Shown one piece after another: positions 32,610 through 45,599 of a stretch of 64,000 bases of DNA. Under the pieces are notes generated by a model. That model was not told the origin of the DNA. It made no database searches and saw only the letters and a program-made list of their open reading frames with translations. Position 1 is the stretch's first letter, and every line of letters begins with the position of its first letter. The stretch is from Sialis fuliginosa. Its lineage: Eukaryota; Arthropoda; Insecta; Megaloptera; Sialidae. The stretch lies in assembly GCA_961205875.1 (NCBI GenBank), contig OY540810.1, forward strand, positions 9,052,001-9,116,000, in the 5' to 3' direction. The translations under genes were made by a program, and so were the position numbers.

Positions 32610-32708
32610 AAAAAAATAGACCTATACTTTATTTCATTTAAGAATGCAATGTTTGCCGGGGTTTTGACGGCAACCACTACATTCTTAAATGAAATAGAGT
32701 GTAGTCAA
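32610..32708. repeat. Hairpin mini-element, type H copy 1
   Basis: 'actttatttcatttaagaat' and its near reverse complement 'attcttaaatgaaatagagt' face each other around 'tttgccggggttttgacggc'. The same design with related sequence occurs at 48739-48853. Length about 90 bp. Confidence 0.5.
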
Positions 32709-34330
32709 TTTTTTTTTAAGTGAAACTTTTTATTTATTTTTTTAATTTGTGACAGGGGGTAAAATATTGATGGTTTAAAAATCCTATGAAAATTAACTTA
32801 ACTTTTTTGTGCAAATATATTTAATGGTTGAGGGATGGAAGGTTAACCTCTCAAATTTATCAAAATCTGTACCAGTCATGTAAATCTTCAAATGTACCAA
32901 TTAGAACCCGGCATTTTCCTTTTAACAGATGAGTACCATACTGTCAACACAAACAAACTGGTAACATAGAAAGAAGAAATCGGGCTCAAAACTGTTATTA
33001 TAAATCTATTGGCGTTTTATTTATTACTCTACGAGTATTAGTTCTGGAGATTTAAGCTTTCAAAAGGTGATATATTTTCTTTACATTCGTGTTCCCAAAG
33101 TTGCCGTGCGCCGGGGAAAATGTAGTTTTACTTCAAGAAATTAAAATGATCCGAAAAATATTCAATAAGTACGAAATTTGTTGTAAAGTCAGATATCTAA
33201 CAAATTATGGAACAAATTTTAGAAGACAAAAAATTATGTGCGGCTCTCGAAAAATTGTACGTCGTCAATACGGCCCGTGGAGCAATTTGGATTGGCCTGG
33301 CCTGATTTAGAGCGAGATAAAGTTTTTAATAATGTTTTTGCGAATTATTTTTTAAACTGGCGTTTGTAAGTAGGTACATTAAAATATTAAATAAAATCAT
33401 GTAGAACACAGAATTCTCTACAATATTTTTCTCATATATGCCTTTTTGTACGACTAATAATTTTGCGAGCTACAATTATTTTCTTAATTTTTGATTTGAT
33501 ATAATAATATGTAATTGTAACTAAATTATCTATAATTTTTATTTCAAATTAAGAATCTTTATAAAAATTCGGATTATTACCACTTTTTATTGTAGATCAG
33601 TTAGTCATCCAAATTGATCAATTTTATTTAATTTATAAACCTTAGCAGAATCAGATAAAACGTCCCGCACAAATTTTCTTTATAATAAGAAACTATTGAA
33701 GAAGATATTGATGTACTTCCATGAAATGCTTCCGTCAGATATAAAAAAAATTAAAGTTCTATATAAAATGAAAACCTCATGTAGATAAGATATATTAAGA
33801 TAATAATAATACTCTTAATCATAACTATATATATACATGTGGTTAAGAATTTTTATCTGTGACATAAACAGTATTAATCATAATGAAGTTAATTCCATGA
33901 TAATTGAAATCTACATTTTAAATATAATATATTTTTTTTATTTAGCGATTTGAAAGTCTGTAATATCCGAATAAACACTTGTATTGCGATGTGACGCCTA
34001 AAATTTTAAGCATATTTTAAGATTTTTTTTGTAACAAAATAAAATATAATCGTTTCAATATTTTATATGTTTTTATTTGCATCTTTAATTAGACAACAAA
34101 ATATTTTTTTCGCCGTGCATGAAAAAACTTTTTACGCACGGTGAGCGCAAAAGTACTACTTTACACACTGAAATGACAATGAAAAAGCCTACTTTTTTAC
34201 ACGGTTGTAGAAAAAAATATTTATCATCGATATTTGAATTATTTTACAAATTTTACTATAGGTACTTTCTCAAAATCCACAACAACCATTCCCAAATTAT
34301 ATCCTGTACATATGTATATTACCCTCAAAG
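32709..34330. other. AT-rich sequence with one odd open frame
   Basis: A frame at 33089-33310 (73 codons) starts in a locally GC-richer spot, and an overlapping frame there encodes a peptide like MEQILEDKKLCAALEKLY that looks more protein-like than the named one. It could be a transposon-derived protein scrap. No gene is called. Confidence 0.3.
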
Positions 34331-34336
34331 TTTGAT

Positions 34337-34470
34337 GGGGGGGGGGGGGGGGGGGCGACAGGGTCCAGAAACAAAGTTTTTTGACAAAAAATATTTAATG
34401 AGACTGGGCCCGTCGAAAAATCCTGGTCTAACAGACCGCGAGAGGATGTGGGGGCCTTTATTCTATAACA
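34337..34470. mobile_element. G-tract hAT-like end
   Basis: A run of about 20 G (34337-34356), then 'cgacagggtccagaaacaaa' and 'gagactgggcccgtcgaaaa'. The composition resembles the G-tract end at 16884. No partner end. Confidence 0.35.
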
Positions 34471-34974
34471 CATTTATAATTTAAATAAAAATTCTTAATT
34501 CTGCTTCTCTCTCTTTCTACTTATTTTCTTTAAATACTCAACAGAAATGAAGTAGGTATGTTACATAAAAATCAGCTGCCCGAAAAAACGACAACAAAAT
34601 ACTTGATTAAAATAATAGCAAATGAGATAAGCTTGTGGTTATTTTTCTAAATACTATATAAGTTACATTCTTTTTCCGGCCAGATAAAATTGTTTACGTT
34701 TTTTTTAATTCGATATTATTTACTATTTTCTTTGATGCAAATTAACTTGCAATAAAAACATTATTTTTTAAACAATAACATTGACATTAAAAACAATGCA
34801 AGGTGTATTTTGTATATTTATTTTAATTTTGCATAAAGCAAAGAAAAAATACATTGTGCCTATTTATTAATATTAAATCTAACGATTGTTCTCTACCATT
34901 TAAGCATTCAAGGAATCTTTGCATATCCATGAATTGATATAAAAAATTCATTAAAATTAATATTGTTTCCAAAA
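34471..34974. other. AT-rich sequence without a gene
   Basis: Nothing I can support. Confidence 0.4.
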
Positions 34975-35065
34975 AATGTGTGACGAAATGTTGGTCTTTA
35001 CGACCATAATTATGGTGCAACTTACACTCAGAATCCTTGACGTTTACTGCGGAAGCTTGCATTTC
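34975..35065 (+). mobile_element. Degenerate Penelope-like end
   Basis: 'gtgtgacgaaatgttggtct' followed by 'cttacactcagaatccttga' and 'actgcggaagcttgc' aligns with the outer part of the PLE ends at 32430-32510. The hammerhead 5' part (CTGAAGA) is missing, so no ribozyme is called. Confidence 0.45.
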
Positions 35066-35702
35066 TAAATGACAAATAAAATAAATAATTAGCGTAAGTA
35101 AATATATGTTAAATCATAAATGTAATGACTAAAGCGATATAAATCGTAAAAACAAGTATGAAAGGAATACTTATTTGCATTTGAAAAACTACAACATAGA
35201 AACAGCAAAGCGGGCATCATTGTGTTCTGTGAATTTACATCGACAGGTGTTTTTTTCTTATAAAATTATGCATGTAAGAATCTATACATAATTATAACGT
35301 ATACAAGAAAAATGTTATATATTTTGTAGACTTGCGTGCTGCTTCACTTTTACTTAATTTACAACTGACAACACAATAACCTCGTGATAGCCTACGATTA
35401 ACTCATTTCTATTATATTATTTTATTATTTGATATGTGTATTTTTCTTATAAATGTATCTTACTTAATTAAAAATAATTTCATCCGTTTCTGATAATATG
35501 TATATTAATATCATTGACTTTTAGTATTCCATATACAGTACAGACTCTCTAACACTTAGGATCTGATAACCTCTATAAAAATATATCCCCCTCTACCACC
35601 ATATACATATATTTACTTGTTAAAAACTTAATTCACATAAAAATAAACGAAAAAGTTTGAATTAAATTTTCCATATGTGACGAAATCATGCAATTATGCA
35701 AT
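35066..35702. other. AT-rich sequence without a gene
   Basis: Nothing I can support. Confidence 0.4.
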
Positions 35703-35911
35703 AAGGTACTGACACCAGTTATGGCCGCTATAAGAGCAAGTTTTACTGTTTTTGTGATTCACGGGCTTCTTTTTTGTAATTCTCATGAACTTATGTTACA
35801 AATAAAACAAGTAACTCTTTATTTAATCAATTTGATTACCAAAGTCCGCAAATAAAGTTTGTTTTTTAAATTATAACCTTTTATTTTGTTTATGTTATTC
35901 TCCAGTAATGG
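35703..35911 (+). mobile_element. MITE family K, copy 5, cut by a PLE end
   Basis: Left end AAGGTACTGACACCAGT, then 'tatggccgctataagagcaa'. It runs to 'ctccagtaatgg' and is replaced at 35912 by the PLE terminal sequence. The right half is absent. Confidence 0.75.
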
Positions 35912-36015
35912 TGGGTGTAAGTCGCGTTGATTTTGTCGTGTTATCGGCCAACGTTTCGTCACACATTGCAGTGGACATCTTCAGGGCTCTTCTAAATGTG
36001 CGCTTTTAAAAGAGC
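35912..36015 (-). mobile_element. Penelope-like end inserted in MITE family K
   Basis: 'gggtgtaagtcgcgttgatt' and 'gtgttatcggccaacgtttc' are the outer PLE block, followed on the minus strand by an intact hammerhead-like motif at 35944-35990 (CTGAAGA, stem II GTC-CAC/GTG-GAC, GAAA, ACGT). It breaks off after 'gggctcttctaaatgtg'. Confidence 0.6.
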
Positions 36016-36079
36016 TCTCTATTGAATAATTTAAGTAAAATATTTCGTTTCAATTTTTTTTACATAAGAATAAACAATT

Positions 36080-36275
36080 TATAAAATGAATTCGATCTCA
36101 TCTCAATATCGGTGACATGTACGAGACGAGATGGTTTCAATTTTCACGAGACGTTATCAAGACGAGTCTTGTAAATTCAGACTGACAATGAGTTAAATTT
36201 TTCAGTTTCAAAATCCGGGACGATATGAAACATACATGACATTTGTCTCATTTCGTATGCAACCCTATAGTATCT
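36080..36275. repeat. GAGACG-type dispersed repeat
   Basis: 'acgagacgagatggtttcaa' with 'cacgagacgttatcaagacg', ending 'cgtatgcaaccctatagtat'. It is the longest copy of the family listed at 27170 and gives the end consensus. Confidence 0.45.
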
Positions 36276-37054
36276 ATGTTAATAATTATATTATTATATT
36301 TAGTACCTATGTATAGTATTATAATATGACGGCGTGATATGCGGCACCACAAATTACTGTATTGCTCTATTAAAATGTGAGTAGTAATTAGTATTTCTAT
36401 GTACGTTAAGTGACACAGATGTATTTAATATGATAACAACATAAACCCATTACATATTTCCTAAAAGTTCTCGACGAGTTTAACCGTAAAAGTTTTGCTA
36501 TGTTAAACCTACATAGATATTCCACAGAGCATGTTCATAATTCAATTTATATAGAAAGAAAACTTCTTGTATTGAAATACATATGAACACTGCTATTAGG
36601 GACTAAAGTATTTATCTATATTGGTTTTAAATTGCTTTTATTTGGTTACGTTTAATCATTCTTCATTATAATCTAATTCAAATTTGTCTGTTTAAGATCA
36701 TAATGATTGAAACTACTGACCAAAATTCCTCAAAATATTCATTATTTATTTTCTGTATTGCGTAAAAATCCTATAGTAAATATTTTATTTATACATAATT
36801 ATTATCGATAATAGTACGTTAACAAAAAAGGTAATACATTTGAAGGACATGAATAAGTATAAACAACGGGAAATAAATTATAATAATAAAATGTAGTTTA
36901 TTGTTTAAGTAAATATTACTTATATCATTATTTTGACTACTATTTATATTATATTGTTATATAATTCATATATCATAGTTGTTAAAACATTCTTATCTAA
37001 ACAATTATATATGGAAAATTTAAAGTTTTGTACCGGAATAATTCACATAACTTT
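36276..37054. other. AT-rich sequence without a gene
   Basis: Nothing I can support. Confidence 0.4.
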
Positions 37055-37063
37055 TTAAGAAAA

Positions 37064-37252
37064 AAATAAAACCGACTTAAAAAAAGCTAAAAATACTGAA
37101 AAGTATATAATAATTAAATTTAACAGTTTTTGAAGTTGGTTTATTTCTTAAAAAGTTTTTTATTGGCTTGACACTGACTTCAAAAACTGTTAAATTTAAT
37201 TATTATAAGCTTTTCAGTGTTTTTAGGGTTTTATAAGTTGGTTTTATTTTTT
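37064..37252. repeat. Inverted repeat with 'aaccgactt' ends
   Basis: Arms of about 75 bp: 'ctgaaaagtatataataatt' plus 'aaatttaacagtttttgaag' mirrored by 'cttcaaaaactgttaaattt' plus 'aattattataagcttttcag'. The following 37256-37420 reads like a LINE 3' region ('gaagcccattatatgggaca', 'catccaaatcggtgcatatt'). Confidence 0.55.
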
Positions 37253-37420
37253 TCTTAAAAAGTTTTTATTTTTCCCTTTTGAGTGGTGTAGCTTCAAATT
37301 TTCGAAGCCCATTATATGGGACAACCTCGGGAGTATACTTTAAAAAAAAATCATCCAAATCGGTGCATATTTGTCGGAGTTATGCCCGAATTAAGAGCCT
37401 TCTCCTTTTTCGAAATCGAA

Positions 37421-39015
37421 TTGTGTTATTTTGCAATATTTATAATTATAATTATTATCGCGATTGTCAATCGCAGTGAAATTCGTCATGGAAAGAAATT
37501 GCTTCGGCTTGTATTCTTTAACATAAATACCGGACATTCTATTGAAAATTAGCCAAAAAATTATCTAATTGTGTATTAAGTATTAAATAAGGAATAAGTG
37601 CTTATTACCTCACTTAAGAAAATCAACTGACCGAGACCTTACTTAAATTTTGCACTACTAAAAAACACTATTACTGAGTTGTCATGTGCAAATTTTTTAC
37701 TTCCTTTATACATTTTACAACTAGGACGAGCGTGTAATAATACTGAGACAGATCAGCGACCTGGAAAAATGAAAAATGAAGTGAAAATGAAAAATCAAAG
37801 GATATGATGAAAATTCTTGTTGAATGTAAACAAGTCTTATATGTTCATATTTCCTTTGGCAATTTAAATTTATTTTGTATATATTTGCTATTCGTAGACA
37901 ATTTCATTCTATGTATATTTCCACGTCTCATATTTTCTTTTGATTTTTGAAAGGAAATTCCAAAATTTGAATTGTAAACGTTTTTAAATATACCTATTAC
38001 CTATTATACCTACTACCTTCATCATATCAAACATAATTATTATTTATTCGAGTAATAAGTTATTTATATTAAAAACGCTATGTTAAAGGTAAACTTTGGT
38101 TAATTATTAATCTAAAGAAGTATGAAAATCAACTTTGCTTAAATGATTTTTTCATTTTTAAGACATCTTAAAAAAAGTAACTTTGGGCCTTATTAAACTA
38201 CGGTGGTATAATAAGGCCACTTAACTATTATAAATTAAACATTTTCAGATAATTATAATGTTATTTTGAATGGGAACTATGTTTTAATCAACATTTGGCG
38301 TAATGTTTACTTAATTACAGCTAATAAATAAACAATTAATAATTTTATTTTAACATATATTTTTTATCCATAACGTGCCAATACTGCATCCATAGCAGCT
38401 GCTAAACTCTCGCCAGATTATGTTATTTCTTCGTTGTAGATGATTTTTTCATAAAACTATTAGTAAATAAAAATGACATACCAATCTAGAACAAAATATG
38501 TGACCATAAATTGTAATAAATAATAAATAAAAAAACAATCTTTTTTTTTCATTGAAAACAACTGAAGGGGCGTTAGGCCAATAACTTAAAATAAAATACA
38601 ACTGGCTTTTTTCCATTATTACTTTATTTTTTTCAGTCTTGAGATTCAACAAAAGTAATATACCATGTATAAGAAAAACAAAAAATCTTTTTTTATGACC
38701 GGCACTCGAAGTAGGAGTTTTATATTCAACGCATATAAATTCATTGCCTGTGCAAACGAAAATTCAGAACCGGTATTTTTACGCGTTTCCTTTTCATCGG
38801 CCACTTACTTAATAAAGTAACGTTTACATTTTAAAAACAGCATTTTTGAATTGATGTTGAAAAAATGCCGGATAATGTTTTTGGAATGTGTGGGTATTAA
38901 GATCAATGTTAAACTCTCAAATGTGAATGTCAAATTGTGTCGTACTTATCGTTTTTATTCAATTGTATTTTTCTATATATTCGCTAGGACGAAATCTTAG
39001 GTTGAAGTGAATACG
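37421..39015. other. AT-rich sequence with a possible psq/HTH protein relic
   Basis: On the minus strand at about 38372-38440 a short frame reads GESLAAAMDAVLARYG then a stop. This resembles the start of pipsqueak-type helix-turn-helix domains found in several transposases, but it is too short to call. The rest is AT-rich without a gene. Confidence 0.25.
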
Positions 39016-39029
39016 GTATTAGATTCAAT

Positions 39030-40975
39030 TTTAAAATATATTGTAAATTGTGCGTGTGTATATAATAGATACTTCCTTCGTTTCTTTTTCCAAAATAATG
39101 CCGAAAAAACGCAGAAAACAATCCTTTTCTATTCAAATAAAAAATTTCCCGCCATAACTCATTTAAAATAACATGGTATGCGTGACGTCAGTTGCTACTA
39201 AACAAACCAATATGGATCGAGTATTTTGATATGTAACATATATTCTGACGCCATGCCACTGATGTGCCAGATGCGTTTGTGTTCATGTGACAAAAAAGGC
39301 AAAAAATTATAATTTTAAATTAGGTTTTCTTTTTAAAATACTGATTAATTTCACTTAAAAAACACTTGATTGTATATTATAGTAGCATATATTTTATACT
39401 ATACTTTTTACAACATTATAGAATTTATTATCAATAGTGTCAAATACCTTATTAGGGTGTCCACTTTCTGGAATGTCAGGGAAGCCTAAAGTGGTCAAGG
39501 AATTTCTTTAAAATTCTGAAAAGTCATGGAATTTATTATAAATTCTGAGAAGTCAGTGAAGAAGAAAAAAGTTGACGAGCAAAAAAAAAGGTTTTCAATT
39601 TTGAATATGTGATCAGGGAAAAGTCAGGAAATTTTATTTTCAAAAAAACAGTATACCCCTGCTTATATTTGTAAAAATGGGTTGACAAATGTCCCTAATC
39701 GGTTTGATATATTAATGTGTAAATCAATATCAACTAAATAACTTAAAAACTACTGGACCGATTTTGATGAAACCTGCACCAACGTGGGTAATATAATCAC
39801 GCTATCACTCAAAATAGCTGAGTAGTGAATAAATTATTATAATAATTAATTTAAAAACTTTTATATTCCTCTCTTGAAATATTTGGAAAAATGACATACA
39901 TTTTATAAATAATTATAAAAAAACACTTCAAGTTCTTTTTTTTGATATTACAAATGTAACCCATATGTATGTAGTGATTGAATACACGCGTAAATATCGT
40001 TTTCATGCTGCGACAACAAACTCCTGACATTTTGCAATAACGGCATTTTCGCTCCAAGCGTTTCAATTTTCAATAAACTCCCAAGTGTGTGTTTTAGTTC
40101 AAAACATTACCGCGTCACTTGTCAGTTAACAAGGCGAAATGTCGATCTGTCAAATCCATGTTTACATAATATTTTCGTTTCAGTTATATTTTCTGTTTTC
40201 TTCTTTCAAATATTATATTGAAAAAAAATAGCTTCACAATCTGAAAATATTATTTGTGATTTGTAATAGGTATATAAAAAAATAGTCATGCTGTTTTTAG
40301 AATTATATCTTGATTACTAGGTATTTTGAAAAAAAAGTGCGTCAGACATATTGTTCCTTTTTTATCTTTCAAGTATTTGATTAAAAATATCTAAATAATT
40401 GATTGTGTAATAATATGAAAGTTATTAATCATATGTATTTTAAAGTAATTATCTTAAATACTATTATTTAATAATGTTAGAACCAACTAGGGCTACAAGT
40501 CAAGACGATAGTGGCTTAAATGCAGACGAGACGTGACCGAGACGGTACCACTTAAATTTAAAACGAAACTGCTTAAGTAATATTCTATGTATGTACTTAT
40601 GTATTTTGATGATTAAATAAACATCGTAGGATTTAAAAATTGTGTTCTTTTCAAGTATTTTTTTTTACGTGGGAAATAATAATAATAATATAAGTCAGTA
40701 TTTCAATAATAAACCTAATTTAAAATTATAATTTTTAACTAACAGAAAATATCTTACACGTCAAAATACTCAACCGCTATTGGTTCGTTTCAGTTTATTT
40801 ACTGATGTCTGACGTCACGCATACCACGTGACTTTGTGTAGGCGTTATGGCGGGAAATTTTTCATTTAAATAGAAAAAGATTATTTTCAGCGTTTTTTCG
40901 ATTTAATTTTAAAAAATAATATACACACACTTTAAAATATATTTTAAAATTTAGTCAAACACCCTAACTAAACAT
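39030..40975. mobile_element. Decayed element with long inverted ends
   Basis: The left region 39030-39365 and right region 40690-40975 are inverted copies with clear divergence. Shared blocks include 'aaatttcccgccataac', 'ggtatgcgtgacgtcag', 'aaaaaacgc(a/t)gaaaa' and 'aattataattttaaattagg'. The 1.3-kb interior has no transposase frame. The right end reads outward as 'tagttagggtgtttgactaa'. A precise duplication was not found. Confidence 0.55.
39452..39660. mobile_element. hAT-like fragment inside the decayed element
   Basis: 'ttagggtgtccactttctgg' at the left and 'acagtatacccctgctta' at the right are compatible with eroded hAT ends. The interior repeats 'gtcagggaa', 'gtcaaggaa' and 'gtcatggaa', that is, a short degenerate direct repeat. 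Confidence 0.35.
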
Positions 40976-40979
40976 GAAC

Positions 40980-41161
40980 AAAATAAAATGCTATAATTTA
41001 AAAAACAAACTATATTTGGGGACTTTAGTAATTAAATTGATTAAATAAAGAATTACTTGTTTTATGTAACATGAGTTTATGAAAATTACAAAAAACAAGC
41101 CCATTAATCCAAAAAATCGAAAATTTGCTTTTATAGTGGCCATGACTGGTGCCTTTACCTT
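40980..41161 (-). mobile_element. MITE family K, copy 6, truncated
   Basis: It begins in the interior ('caaaataaaatgctataatt') and ends ...ctggtgcctttacctt, an eroded family K terminus. 'tatagtggccatga' is the subterminal block. Confidence 0.65.
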
Positions 41162-41164
41162 ACT

Positions 41165-42465
41165 TTTAAATGCTAATGTGTATTCTAATTATTCCTGGAA
41201 AGTTTTTTTTTTCGTTTTTAACAGATAACAATTCTTCTTTAATATTTTTGTTTGACAAACTTATTTAATGAATAATTATTATAAAAATAGATATTTGAAT
41301 TCATAGTAAACAAATGTTTTATATATTTTATTTACAACTTGTACAGAAGCTCTGCATACAAAAATAATTCTATAGCTATGGTTAGAATCATGTTTATTTG
41401 TTACTTATGCAATTTCGAATTTTTGACAGTTGAAAAATTATTGAAATAGAATAAACATGTTTTTCACCTTGTAAAAAACATGTTATTACAATTTCATTTA
41501 ACTTTCGACTGACAATGAAGGTTTCATTTTACCAAAAATGTTTTTGATTCTCAAGTTCAGAATAACTAGCTTTGAATGTACATTTTTCATTTTAATTAAC
41601 TTTACATCAGGAAGTATTTACATCGAAATTTTCATTATTAATTTAATATTTAAATCTCTGGTATTTATGTATTTCTTTAGTGTCATTTTTATTTTCTTAT
41701 ACTGACGTTCTTAAATAATTTTTTTTTATCAGTTATCATGAATCAGTAATACCAACTTGTGTACCAAAGAATAATTTTTATTTAAATGGGAAACAAGACC
41801 CCTCTTGTGGCACCTCTTAAAATTGAACTACAGGGTAATCCTTGTGGGGGAGGGTCTATTTTAGGTCATAAACTACCTTATTTCGTAACGAGAGCGAGGA
41901 AAGAAAATATCGATTTTTTTAACATACCCTAATGTATTGTATATTTCCAGCTATAGACACAACTACATCAAAGCATTTTTTTTTTACTTACGGTCATCGC
42001 GGCTTGCTGCATATTATGACTTTACGAAATTTTTAAGTAATATTTGAATCATATTTGGTCAAACAAATGATAAATTTGAAGATGATGAAAAATTTAACAA
42101 ATCGTGTAGTGTAAAGTTTGCATATACATGAAGTATATCTATTTACACAAACTTTAACTCATGTTGCTATAAAAAATGTATTTTATCAACTCGTGATCAT
42201 CATAGATGTATAATATATATCTAGGTTAATATATTATTGCGTTAAGCTTGAAGTTAGTTACTTATAAAAAATATGTTACTACAAATTATAAATACATCTT
42301 ATTTCCACGAAGTAAAGTTATTTACTCACCAGATATCATTTTCTAATGTGCATTTTGTCACGTAGATTAAAAGTTATATTGTTATTAAATATGTTAATGA
42401 TAATAATTATTGTCTATTAAAATATTCCTAGTAGTGTTTCTCAATTCTGTTTGTTTTTATTATCT
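41165..42465. other. AT-rich sequence without a gene
   Basis: 'ggaaacaagacccctcttgt' near 41790 and 'cctaatgtattgtatatttc' are the only notable blocks. No coding signal. Confidence 0.35.
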
Positions 42466-42473
42466 ATGTGTAT

Positions 42474-43103
42474 TAGGGTGTTCCAAAAAAAGTCGATAAT
42501 TTTTTTTTTTCGATTGCATGTGAAATTCTTGTTATATATGCTATAAAAAAAATTCTGTAAAAATTTGAGCCCTTAATATCAACTTGAAGAACTCCATCAC
42601 CAAATTTGAAGATTTACCATTGATTTAACATGGAAAAATGATTTTTTAACGTTCATTTCTCCTGCAAACTATGTAGAACATTATTTTTCGGAAAAACCAT
42701 GACATCCTTCTTCAGTATTAAATTCTGTAAAAAAAAGCTCTTAGGGTCCAGTCTCTAACGTCAACAAATTCAAAAAATCTGTATTTTTTAACGCAAATAA
42801 AAACGAGACGGTTGACGTTAGAGACTGGACCCTAAGAGCTTTTTTTTACAGAATTTAATACTGAAGAAGGATCAGTCATGGTTTTTCCGAAAAATAATGT
42901 TCTACATAGTTTGCAGGAGAAATGAACGTTAAAAAATCATTTTTCCATGTTAAATCAATGGTAAATCTTCAAATTCGGTGATGGAGTTCTTCAAGTTGAT
43001 ATTAAGGGCTCAAATTTTTACAGAATTTTTTTTATAGCATATATAACAAGAATTTCACATGCAATCGAAAAAAAAAATTATCGACTTTTTTTGGAACACA
43101 CTA
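42474..43103. mobile_element. 630-bp near-perfect foldback with 8-bp duplication
   Basis: It starts TAGGGTGTTCCAAAAAAAGT and ends with the reverse complement. The arms are about 292 bp (42474-42765 and 42811-43103) and differ at only a few positions, with a loop of about 45 bp. It is flanked by a perfect ATGTGTAT at 42466-42473 and 43104-43111. The 8-bp duplication and TAGGG-type end fit hAT. The near identity of the arms suggests a young insertion or arm conversion. No coding sequence. Confidence 0.85.
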
Positions 43104-43111
43104 ATGTGTAT

Positions 43112-45595
43112 ACCTACTTAAATGTCTCTTATTTTATCTTGATGCAAATTGATTTATCTTGCATAACCACTATTCACGTAAATAATGTATTTAATATTTT
43201 GTGCTAATTTCTAAACCTTGTTGCAAATTGAATGGTTTTATCAGATTTTGTATGTATAATCAGGTCAATCGGTCGTTAATTGCTATGTATAATTTATTAT
43301 TATAATTATATATAGAGTAGAATTTAGACTAGGCCATGTATGTTGATATTAGTTGTAATAAATATTATTTATGTGACTTATATGGATATATTTATTTTTG
43401 TTGAAAAGTAATTCATTCATTTTAATTACCTATTGAAAACTATATATTTATGTACTTTGAAGTCAAGTATATTTTATATAAATTTAAAATCGATATTCTA
43501 CTTTGATATAACATCGTTGCTATGAATTTAAGTTTTTTTATAATTCAGTAAATATTCGCTATAGCCAGTAGTAGATGTATTCATTTAAAAAGATAAATAG
43601 GGTTGAAAAAAATGAAAGTTTTTTTTTATCTCATTGTTGTTAAAAAAATATGAAATTATTATTAAAAAATTATAATTCTGCCACGGGTAAGATTGTGTTG
43701 AATTTTGAGAAATATCGATCCATAGCAGTTTTTTTTTAATCAACGCCAGGTGAAAAAGGGTGTATTGTATAAAACGCGTTTAAAGTTTTAAGTATGAAAA
43801 TTTACTTACGTTTAATCTGCGATCCAGCTCCCACGCCTCAACAAAATACTTGGATTTTTAAATAAATTTTTAACTGAATATTCTTAAAATTAAAAAATAG
43901 ATTTTTTTAATTTTAAATTCGGAGTAATCTATTTATAAGAAGCAAGTTGTTTAGTATCAACGAAATGAATCTAGAACAAAATCACTTTTAATTAGACGCA
44001 TAGGAATAAGATAATACATGAATATATATAACATCCATCAACACATAGGAACACATGTTGGTATGTCATGTGGGTTTTATATAAAATAAATATTACATAT
44101 ATATTATGTGACACATGTTAGAGAGAGACTTATGAATGTCATCTTTATAAATATTCACATAAGTATTAAGTACATTTAAATTGGTAAATGCATTACGACA
44201 TATTTGATTAATGGTTTCAGTATATAGACTTGCCAAATGCAACTTTTGATCTGCTTTATTTGAATAATAAACAGACGAAATTGATAGACAAGACAATTAT
44301 TTACCTTGTAAATAAATAAAGGTACACATAGTGTTTTTATGACCAGGGGTGTATTAAAAGCTGGTTTATTTAATGCAGGCTGTGTGAAAGTTACAAACAT
44401 ATTGTTTTTTTAATAGTGTGTAATTATTTATTACACTTTTGTTTTTTATATGTAGAAAAAATACTATGCGGAAATATTTTAATACACTAGAAATATATAT
44501 TCACTCAAGATAAAAATAGAGGAATCAATAACATAAAAAAGTGATTATTTATGGACTGGGGTGAAAATTGAAGGAAAGGTTATCTACTTTTATGTTTGAA
44601 TAAAAAAATATTTTTTTTTTTGCAATTATGAAAATTTTGCATGGTGATTTTTTCCAAATTTCATGATAGCGATTTTAACGAAAATTTTCACAACCTTGAA
44701 ACAGCGCTTTTAAAAAATAAAGCATTTTTAATGCTGATAATTTGGATGGAAAAGTACCAAAAACTCTTGAACGACCATTTAGGCCAGATTTTGATTACCA
44801 AGAATATCTCAGCATTGAAAATGCTAGAGAAATATTTCTTTTTGAATTCCTGAAATTTCCTAAAATATGATTATAAAAAAATCTGACATGTGCAAGCAAA
44901 AAAATGTAAAAAAGTTCAATTTTTAATTTTTGAGTGAACTTTGTGTGGTTATAAAAATGAATTGGAAAAGTAGATCAATTTTCCTTAAATTTTCACCCTC
45001 TATAAATTTAAAAAAGATTTTATTTTATCTACTAACATTACTTCGAAACAGAGTAAATTTTAAAATATTGACTATTCCTTTGATTTTTCTTTGAATATAT
45101 AATATATATAAATAAAATAAAATTTATGATTCGATACTGAAGGGTTGAAAATGTATTAAGTATACGTAAGAAGAAACACATTTCAACAAGATATTTAAAA
45201 TGTATGGGAGAACGGGTGATGGATTAATCCGGTATTATCAAATATTTAATGAGGTGGCGTGGGTGTCAGATTTGCCAGCATAGTGCTACTCTAATAGCTT
45301 GGTAATGAATGTATTTAATATTTAAAAATAAACCCTTCGATACACGATAGATTTTGTCTCTGACGTCATACGCATTTTTATAGCGTGTAGAATACTATAT
45401 CTGATGGTATGACAATACAATTAACTACGCACTTAAATGATATAAAATAAAATTGCATTAAAATATTGTAAGTTTTATGACAGAATTTATCCATCAATCA
45501 TGATTATTAATTCTATAATTCCTAATTACTAGCATTAACTGGATTTTTTTATCTCGCATTATTTTTCTTCAAGATGTTTAGAACAATGAAAACAT
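43112..45595. other. Long AT-rich stretch without a supported gene
   Basis: Several open frames of 67-74 codons (near 44.1-44.4 and 44.64 kb) have no domains or splice context. No bounded repeat was recognised by eye. Confidence 0.35.
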
Positions 45596-45599
45596 ATAT

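Noticed and set aside
38372-38440. Pipsqueak-type helix-turn-helix relic
   Set aside because: Only about 16 residues, stop codons on both sides, and no neighbouring transposase parts. Mentioned only as a possibility.
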